Below are positions 56,301 to 64,000 of a stretch of DNA of 64,000 nt, piece by piece. Origin of the DNA: Labia minor (Eukaryota; Arthropoda; Insecta; Dermaptera; Spongiphoridae). How positions within the stretch are numbered: position 1 is the stretch's first letter; each line of letters starts with the position of its first letter. Made by a program: the position numbers and the translations under genes. Below the pieces are notes generated by a model, which did not search any database, was not told the DNA's origin, and saw nothing but the letters and a program-made list of their open reading frames with translations. The stretch is from contig OY720349.1 of assembly GCA_963082975.1 (NCBI GenBank), forward strand, positions 68,446,501 to 68,510,500. The letters run 5' to 3'.

Positions 56301-59300
56301 TGAGATATCGATGAAATTGGAATTTATTCGTGTTTAGAATAAGAAATAAATAAGAATGATATATAATTCATAAATTTTATATTTCTATTTAAAAAAGTAG
56401 CATTTTCGCTAAAATCTTAATGAAAAATGTCGTTTTTTCTATGAAATCCACGAAAATAATTGAGATATCGATGAAATTGGAATTTATTCGTGTTTAGAAT
56501 AAGAAATAAATAAGAATGATATATAATTCATAAATTTTATATTTCTATTTAAAAAAGTAGCATTTTCGCTAAAATCTTAATGAAAAATGTCGTTTTTTTC
56601 TATGAAATCCACGAAAATAATTGAGATATCGATGAAATTGGAATTTATTCGTGTTTAGAATAAGAAATAAATAAGAATGATATATAATTCATAAATTTTA
56701 TATTTCTATTTAAAAAAGTAGCATTTTCGCTAAAAATCTTAATGAAAAATGTCGTTTTTTCTATGAAATCCACGAAAATAATTGAGATATCGATGAAATT
56801 GGAATTTATTCGTGTTTAGAATAAGAAATAAATAAGAATAATATATAATTCATAAATTTTATATTTCTATTTAAAAAAGTAGCATTTTCGCTAAAATTTT
56901 AATGAAAAATGTCGTTTTTTCTATGAAATCCACGAAAATAATTGAGATATCGATGAAATTGGAATTTATTCGTGTTTAGAATAAGAAATAAATAAGAATG
57001 ATATATAATTCATAAATTTTATATTTCTATTTAAAAAAGTAGCATTTTCGCTAAAATCTTAATGAAAAATGTCGTTTTTTTCTATGAAATCCACTAAAAT
57101 AATTGAGATATCGATGAAATTGGAATTTATTCGTGTTTAGAATAAGAAATAAATAAGAATGATATATAATTCATAAATTTTATATTTCTATTTAAAAAAG
57201 TAGCATTTTCGCTAAAATCTTAATGAAAAATGTCGTTTTTTCTATGAAATCCACGAAAATAATTGAGATATCGATGAAATTGGAATTTATTCGTGTTTAG
57301 AATAAGAAATAAATAAGAATGATATATAATTCATAAATTTTATATTTCTATTTAATAAAAAAGTAGCATTTTCGCTAAAATTTTAATGAAAAATGTCGTT
57401 TTTTCTATGAAATCCACGAAAATAATTGAGATATCGATGAAATTGGAATTTATTCGTGTTTAGAATAAGAAATAAATAAGAATGATATATAATTCATAAA
57501 TTTTATATTTCTATTTAAAAAAGTAGCATTTTCGCTAAAATCTTAATGAAAAATGTCGTTTTTTTCTATGAAATCCACGAAAATAATTGAGATATCGATG
57601 AAATTGGAATTTATTCGTGTTTAGAATAAGAAATAAATAAGAATGATATATAATTCATAAATTTTATATTTCTATTTAAAAAAGTAGCATTTTCGCTAAA
57701 ATCTTAATGAAAAATGTCGTTTTTTCTATGAAATCCACGAAAATAATTGAGATATCGATGAAATTGGAATTTATTCGTGTTTAGAATAAGAAATAAATAA
57801 GAATGATATATAATTCATAAATTTTATATTTCTATTTAAAAAAGTAGCATTTTCGCTAAAATTTTAATGAAAAATGTCGTTTTTTTCTATGAAATCCACG
57901 AAAATAATTGAGATATCGATGAAATTGGAATTTATTCGTGTTTAGAATAAGAAATAAATAAGAATGATATATAATTCATAAATTTTATATTTCTATTTAA
58001 AAAAGTAGCATTTTCGCTAAAATCTTAATGAAAAATGTCGTTTTTTCTATGAAATCCACGAAAATAATTGAGATATCGATGAAATTGGAATTTATTCGTG
58101 TTTAGAATAAGAAATAAATAAGAATGATATATAATTCATAAATTTTATATTTCTATTTAAAAAAGTAGCATTTTCGCTAAAATCTTAATGAAAAATGTCG
58201 TTTTTTCTATGAAATCCACGAAAATAATTGAGATATCGATGAAATTGGAATTTATTCGTGTTTAGAATAAGAAATAAATAAGAATGATATATAATTCATA
58301 AATTTTATATTTCTATTTAAAAAAGTAGCATTTTCGCTAAAATTTTAATGAAAAATGTCGTTTTTTTCTATGAAATCCACGAAAATAATTGAGATATCGA
58401 TGAAATTGGAATTTATTCGTGTTTAGAATAAGAAATAAATAAGAATGATATATAATTCATAAATTTTATATTTCTATTTAAAAAAGTAGCATTTTCGCTA
58501 AAATCTTAATGAAAAATGTCGTTTTTTCTATGAAATCCACGAAAATAATTGAGATATCGATGAAATTGGAATTTATTCGTGTTTAGAATAAGAAATAAAT
58601 AAGAATGATATATAATTCATAAATTTTATATTTCTATTTAAAAAAGTAGCATTTTCGCTAAAATTTTAATGAAAAATGTCGTTTTTTCTATGAAATCCAC
58701 GAAAATAATTGAGATATCGATGAAATTGGAATTTATTCGTGTTTAGAATAAGAAATAAATAAGAATGATATATAATTCATAAATTTTATATTTCTATTTA
58801 AAAAAGTAGCATTTTCGCTAAAATCTTAATGAAAAATGTCGTTTTTTCTATGAAATCCACGAAAATAATTGAGATATCGATGAAATTGGAATTTATTCGT
58901 GTTTAGAATAAGAAATAAATAAGAATGATATATAATTCATAAATTTTATATTTCTATTTAAAAAAGTAGCATTTTCGCTAAAATTTTAATGAAAAATGTC
59001 GTTTTTTCTATGAAATCCACGAAAATAATTGAGATCTCGATGAAATTGGAATTTATTCGTGTTTAGAATAAGAAATAAATAAGAATGATATATAATTCAT
59101 AAATTTTATATTTCTATTTAAAAAAGTAGCATTTTCGCTAAAATCTTAATGAAAAATGTCCTTTTTTCTATGAAATCCTCGAAAATAATTGAGATATCGA
59201 TGAAATTGGAATTTATTCCGGTTTAGAATAAGAAATAAATAAGAATGATATATAATTCATAAATTTTATATTTCTATTTAAAAAAGTAGCATTTTCGCTA

Positions 59301-60155
59301 AAATCTTAATGAAAAATGTCGTTTTTTCTATGAAATCCACGAAAATAATTGAGATATCGATGAAATTGGAATTTATTCGTGTTTAGAATAAGAAATAAAT
59401 AAGAATGATATATAATTCATAAATTTTATATTTCTATTTAAAAAAGTAGCATTTTCGCTAAAATCTTAATGAAAAATGTCGTTTTTTCTATGAAATCCAC
59501 GAAAATAATTGAGATATCGATGAAATTGGAATTTATTCGTGTTTAGAATAAGAAATAAATAAGAATGATATATAATTCATAAATTTTATATTTCTATTTA
59601 AAAAAGTAGCATTTTCGCTAAAATCTTAATGAAAAATGTCGTTTTTTCTATGAAATCCACGAAAATAATTGAGATATCGATGAAATTGGAATTTATTCGT
59701 GTTTAGAATAAGAAATAAATAAGAATGATATATAATTCATAAATTTTATATTTCTATTTAAAAAAGTAGCATTTTCGCTAAAATCTTAATGAAAAATGTC
59801 GTTTTTTTCTATGAAATCCACGAAAATAATTGAGATATCGATGAAATTGGAATTTATTCGTGTTTAGAATAAGAAATAAATAAGAATGATATATAATTCA
59901 TAAATTTTATATTTCTATTTAAAAAAGTAGCATTTTCGCTAAAATCTTAATGAAAAATGTCGTTTTTTCTATGAAATCCACGAAAATAATTGAGATATCG
60001 ATGAAATTGGAATTTATTCGTGTTTAGAATAAGAAATAAATAAGAATGATATATAATTCATAAATTTTATATTTCTATTTAAAAAAGTAGCATTTTCGCT
60101 AAAATCTTAATGAAAAATGTCGTTTTTTCTATGAAATCCACGAAAATAATTGAGA
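45462..60155 (+). repeat. Satellite array 2, 160-bp monomer, about 91 copies around a gap
   Basis: Same monomer and orientation as array 1. Before the gap (to 47231) the spacing is exactly 160 bp. After the gap there are many 1-bp changes in T and A runs (for example near 49340, 50790 and 55150) and occasional 3-bp insertions (near 52862 and 57355). It ends abruptly at 60155 inside TTGAGAT, where unrelated sequence begins. Frames inside it are artefacts of the repeat. Confidence 0.97.
47318..47517. other. Assembly gap, 200 N
   Basis: Exactly 200 unknown bases, a conventional scaffold gap of arbitrary length, inside satellite array 2. The first 170 bp after it contain several extra or missing bases (for example GAACTAAG, ATTCCATAA, TCAGTTGTTTAG), as expected at a weak contig end. 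The true array size is unknown. Confidence 0.98.
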
Positions 60156-60388
60156 TGGTGCACTTATAATGACTCACGATGACTGTGAATTTTATTATAA
60201 GTAAATTTTGGGCGCCAAACTTTGGGTAAATTGTCTTTATCTCACAATTCAAAAGGGTGTTAAAAAAATTAAGGGAAAGGGAAAATAATAATGTTCGCAC
60301 TAATACACTTTAATTAATAAAAAAAAAAAGTTTAAAAAATAAGATAATGTATAATTAACTATTATTACAGGGAATAACAGGAATAGTT

Positions 60389-60467
60389 ATCACAGGGTGT
60401 GATGATTTATAAAAAAAATAATTATATCACGGGATGTGATAGTTATAAGCTCATATCAGGATGTGAT
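60389..60467. promoter_or_regulatory. Three clustered palindromes ATCAC-N-GTGAT
   Basis: ATCACAGGGTGTGAT (60389-60403), ATCACGGGATGTGAT (60426-60440) and ATCAGGATGTGAT (60455-60467) recur at spacings of about 37 and 29 bp. They could be binding sites or hairpins; function is unknown. Confidence 0.45.
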
Positions 60468-60923
60468 ATATCTTTTTTAACTCCCAATTCTCAACTGACA
60501 AAAATATAAAAACTTGGAGGGAGATTGTTCCTCACCTTAATCGAAATATTATATCTATATACATATTACATTTTAACATTAATGCGATAAAATAACTTTG
60601 TTAATATAATAAGAAAAATAGAAACACAAAATAAAATGAATAATAAAAAAATATAAATACTTTGTCCGTTACAATAAATAATATTTATTAAACCAGTGAA
60701 TGTTTGGCTCTTTGTTGATGGCACCATGGCGCGTGATTTGCAGTGTTAAAAAATTAAATCCGGTACTTTCAGCGATTCAATCAAGCTGAAATAGCAGTTT
60801 TATACAATTTTTAATCATGTGAAAAACTATCAAACATATATCTTTATTTTTACTTTCAGTTTATAGGAAAAAAAATGAAAATGTGGTAGGTAACGAACCT
60901 ATTCTGGATGATCTCTGACGAGA

Positions 60924-61120
60924 TAGTAAAAAAGGGACATTATTATGTAAAAAACGAAATGGTGTTATAAAATGAAGAATTGAGAATTTGAAGGTGAATT
61001 ATTTATGCTTAATATACATAAAGGTTATACAAACTACATAATAAATGGTTTCTAATTCTCAAATTTTCATTTCATAACACCGTCCGGTTTTTGACATTAC
61101 AATGTCCCTTTTTTTCACTA
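60924..61120. mobile_element. Hairpin MITE
   Basis: Arms of about 65 bp at 60924-60988 and 61055-61120 are imperfect inverted repeats sharing AAAAAAGGGACATT, GGTGTTAT and AATTGAGAATTT-like words, with a 66-bp loop. Outer ends and target duplication are not clear. No frame. Confidence 0.65.
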
Positions 61121-62765
61121 GAAAATATGGACACCCTATCATTTCCTAATCTTATAATATTATTTTAGTTGTGAAATAATATATTATTATTGACATGTCA
61201 TTTACGTCTCTTTGTATTAAGATGTTGTAAGAGCATAAACAAATAATATATTTAGTATAGAATACCACATTTGACGTAATTGTAATGTTAGTTTAAGTGT
61301 AAATATGATTGCGCACATATTTAAATAGACTTCTTGTTGGTACACAGTCTTTGAGGGTCAGAGACCGTTAGTTAGTCAGTAGCTTAACTAAAGGATGTTT
61401 GCAAGGTTATTATAGAGAAATATGAATATTTAAATGAAAATTAATTTTTGTTTGAGATAAAAATATTATCATTTAGTTAATAAACATAGATCATTATTTT
61501 TTAATTATTGTTTAAATGTTAATAAATTATTATTATTTTTACTGAAATAGTTGATTATAATAATTTAACAATTAATTATTCATGTTTTAAAATTTAGTTA
61601 ATTACGGCCTAGATACGTTCAATTGAAATACAATCAATTATTCTATTACAAATCCATACAAATCTCTGGGTTCGGTTACAAATTTTTTAAATATTTAATA
61701 TGGTTTTTCATTTATAATTTATTTTCTCTTTTTATTTAATTTAAATTAAATAAGCTGGAGTGTCTCCACTCGACTACCTCGCAAATTTGAATTGGATTAA
61801 ATAACATATATATATTATGGTTCCGCATGGAACCTAAATTCAAATAAATTTGAATTACCGCCCTCCGACTATGTTTAAATATTAATTAAATTAAGTAGTT
61901 ATAAATGTTAGTGTTAAGTAATTATATAATTTAATTTAATATTTTTAAGTTAATTTTATTTATAATTTTAAATATTTATTTTTTATTGTCATAAACTCAT
62001 AAGTTTGACCATCCCCTCCCTTACTACCCCTCATGAGTGACATTCCCCACCCTTACATATCTCCATAAAAAAGCGGTCCGAGCGCTCTGAAGGGCCCTGT
62101 TGGTGTTGCTGTTGCTTGTTGATGTTTCTACCTTCTTGTTGTCTACTGCCTGCCTTGTGGCTTTTTGGCCCACCGACGCCTTACTTGGCGAGTTTCGCTC
62201 GCATTCGACCCGTTCAAATTTACAACTTGAACGCGGTGTAATTTGGGATCGTCGACGCTGCTACAGAGACTTCAGCTGCCGGGCCTGAGCTCCAGTTTTT
62301 GTTCCGAGAGGGCAAACACATTGGTTCCATGTTGGAGCCGTTGGGGTCCAGTTAATCCGTTGGAAACTCAAAGGATTTCCAAAGCCAATTGATATCTGGA
62401 TCAATTGGCAATCAATCGGCAGCAGGGCGACCATCGAAGACACGCGAGATGGCGAATTCCTTTTCCCAATCCCCGTGGTCAAACAGATAAGTGCACTTAT
62501 GAACCCTTTGAATTATATTAAATTTTAGATTTAAGTTATTATATATATTTAGGTGATCCTAAATATAATTAATCTTGTATCATTAAAATAAATTGATTTT
62601 AATTAAAATATTGAAAAAGTTTTTATTTAGCGATCTTTACTCCATCCCGAATCTTTAATATCTTAAAAATAGACCTTTTAATACAGTCCACCCAATTTTC
62701 AAGGTGCGATAGAAGTGAAGAGGTAGCTATCGTATTTTTATTAATTCCTCTTTTTAGCACTTCGA

Positions 62766-63074
62766 ATTATGCTAGCTAAAATTGTTTGTTTGTTTGGCCA
62801 TGGGTTCTCAAAAACCGCTCTAACGATTTTTTTGAAATTTACACTAGATATAGTATTTATAAAGAAAAATTAAGTTTTATTGATCACACCTCTGAAAAAA
62901 TACATCTTCATTAGTTTTTTCTTAATTTAAATTTATATATGGATGACGACACTATGTCATCCATATTAAAATTTGACTCCCGCCTTTTTTTAAAGGATAT
63001 AGTATTAATATTTTTTTTATATTTAAAATATTTTAAAATTTTTTATTTAATTTTGAAATAAAATTAAAAATATA
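62766..63074 (+). repeat. Dispersed CTAG-head repeat (copy 5), left of the solo LTR
   Basis: ATTATGCTAGCTAAAATTGT, GGTTCTCAAAAACCGCTC, a TGACGACACT segment and ACTCCCGCC follow in the same order as in copies 2 and 3. The sequence resumes after the solo LTR (63588-63650), showing that the LTR landed in it. Confidence 0.7.
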
Positions 63075-63587
63075 TGTAGGGAATTTCGTTGTCTAGGGGT
63101 TGTTTAGCAAAAAATATCTGTTTTGTTTAAATGGTTGCAAAAATATCGTTTTATTGAATAAAGATGAACAAGATAAAAATAGTGTAAAAATAAATGAAAT
63201 TGTAACTTCTTCGTTTCTTGAATACTTCTGGCGATGTACAAAAGACTGAATAAACTCTTAACTGTAAACTGTCGACTTTAAAACTTAAACTGAAATCTGA
63301 CTATATACTAAACTCGAATCGTGCCGGTGTCCTTTTTAAAAGGAAGTCCAAACAGCTGGAACTCGGTTGCTATTGGTCGGTGGCGTGGAGTGGGAGAAGG
63401 CGGCGACGGCGTCTGGGGCGCTCGCTGCTTGGAGCGGCGTTGAGAGGAAGCAACAACTCCGATGATATTGTGGTTGAGAATGGCCGACATTGAGGCAGTA
63501 TGATGCGCCAGGCGTTTTCCGAATTCGTCGGTCTGTCGCTCGAGTTGCTTTGGGCTTTTTGATGAGCCAAAAAGCTCCATTCCCACA
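63075..63587 (-). mobile_element. Solo LTR, minus strand (513 bp)
   Basis: On the minus strand it begins TGTGGGAATGG and ends GAAATTCCCTACA, imperfect inverted ends, with TATA on both flanks. In that orientation it holds TTTTAAAAAGG and TATATAGTCAGATTTCAGTT (promoter and start-like), then AATAAA (complement near 63158) before the end. The surrounding dispersed repeat continues across it, giving a natural empty site. Frames within 63308-63641 are spurious. Confidence 0.75.
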
Positions 63588-63656
63588 TATATATTTTAAT
63601 AATATTTTATAATTATAAATTACGATATATATATTTATCATTCTTCCAATAAAAAA

Positions 63657-64000
63657 TAAGTTGACCTGTGGCCAGGTCCGAACCGACCGACGATTTGAAG
63701 TAAATTAATTTCCAGCTACAGAAACAATTTCAAATAATTTTAATATATCTATTAATGTAATAAAAACAGATATGGATACATAAATAATAAATATAAACAT
63801 TTTTAATTTTATTTTATTTATAATATATATGCAAGACCAGGCTGTGACGTCATGAATGGCTGGAAAACGTCATATAATTTTAAATCAAGAAAAAACTAAT
63901 AAATATGATTTTCCTGAGGATAAAACCAATACAAAGTGCATGATTCGTGGTGATATATAAAAAAATCACCTCATCTGAAATTTGGTGTGAAAAAAACCCT
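63657..64000 (+). repeat. Dispersed repeat beginning AAGTTGACCTGTGGCCAGG (copy 2, cut by window end)
   Basis: Closely matches 16367-16700, including GTCCGAACCGACCGACG and CAGAAACAATTTCAAATAA. Small indels separate the copies. It continues beyond the window. Confidence 0.8.

Larger units (their letters stand above)
60156..62765. other. Unassigned region right of the satellite
   Basis: No gene is supported. GTGCACTTAT occurs at 60158-60167 and again at 62491-62500. On the minus strand TTGGCGCCCAAAATTTAC (about 60204-60221) resembles a tRNA-Lys-type primer site, hinting at a broken LTR element. ATTTAAATAG near 61320 followed by an ACACAGTC word looks promoter-like. A GC-richer island at 62030-62490 has short frames on both strands (62100-62288, 62261-62482) without known motifs. 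Confidence 0.4.

Noticed and set aside
39252-60155. CRISPR-like array
   Set aside because: Units abut with no unique spacers and the period is 160 bp in a eukaryotic context; it is a satellite.
39252-60155. CENP-B box in the satellite monomer
   Set aside because: TTCGTGTTTAGAATA shares only the first TTCG with the CENP-B box pattern and lacks the A and CGGG core.
63308-63641. Overlapping frames of 72 to 101 codons as a gene
   Set aside because: All fall within a solo LTR with promoter and polyadenylation signals; three different frames being open reflects GC-rich LTR composition.

Overview
This window looks like repeat-dominated heterochromatin from an animal nuclear genome, most likely an arthropod and probably an insect. 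The evidence is a strongly AT-rich background, an errantivirus-type (Ty3/gypsy with env) LTR retrotransposon primed by a tRNA-Ser-like site, fragments of an APE-type non-LTR retrotransposon, Penelope-like tails, hAT and Tc1/mariner/pogo non-autonomous elements, a tRNA-derived SINE and a long satellite array. I cannot name the species. I found no host protein-coding gene I could defend; nearly every reading frame is inside a mobile element, antisense to one, or chance.

Layout. 1-8.8 kb: AT-rich DNA with a nested foldback MITE (402-882), a dispersed repeat (955-1272), a Penelope-like tail (3060-3236) and its tail-to-tail relative (7239-7376), and two opposed LINE remnants (4519-5448 plus, 5687-6462 minus). 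The first LINE remnant carries a hAT-type MITE with 8-bp flanking repeats. 8.8-14.6 kb: a complete-looking but defective LTR element with 702-bp LTRs that show no difference by eye, AATA target duplications, a tRNA-Ser PBS, one long ORF (Gag, then coiled coil, then the tail end of integrase) and a partial Env with a membrane anchor. Protease, reverse transcriptase, RNase H and the integrase core are absent. 14.6-36.4 kb: a mosaic of DNA-element relics (pogo-like 16230-17295, pogo-like 17306-17909, hAT 21983-23392, long-TIR MITE 31291-31891, a 65-bp micro-mariner 33412-33476), a foldback with a hammerhead-like hairpin (19003-19390), dispersed repeat families, a SINE (34539-34735) and solo or remnant LTRs (32807-33346, 35663-36361).

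36.6-60.2 kb: satellite territory. A 160-bp monomer forms two head-to-tail arrays (39252-42651 and about 45462-60155, the latter broken by a 200-N gap). A 6,210-bp unit (spacer plus first array plus one inverted monomer) is tandemly duplicated, and the second copy matches the first with no difference seen over about 4.3 kb. The spacer holds diverged, longer (about 232 bp) relatives of the monomer inside a dispersed repeat element, which suggests how the satellite arose.

60.2-64 kb: unassigned DNA with three clustered palindromes and a hairpin MITE, then a dispersed repeat carrying a young-looking solo LTR (63075-63587), and a second copy of the repeat seen at 16.4 kb that runs off the end of the window.

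How the parts relate. The LTR element lacks its own polymerase, so its insertion with indistinguishable LTRs implies machinery supplied by an autonomous relative elsewhere in the genome. The satellite and the dispersed repeats seem to share ancestry through central tandem repeats. Both points are inferences to be tested by the genome-wide searches named below.
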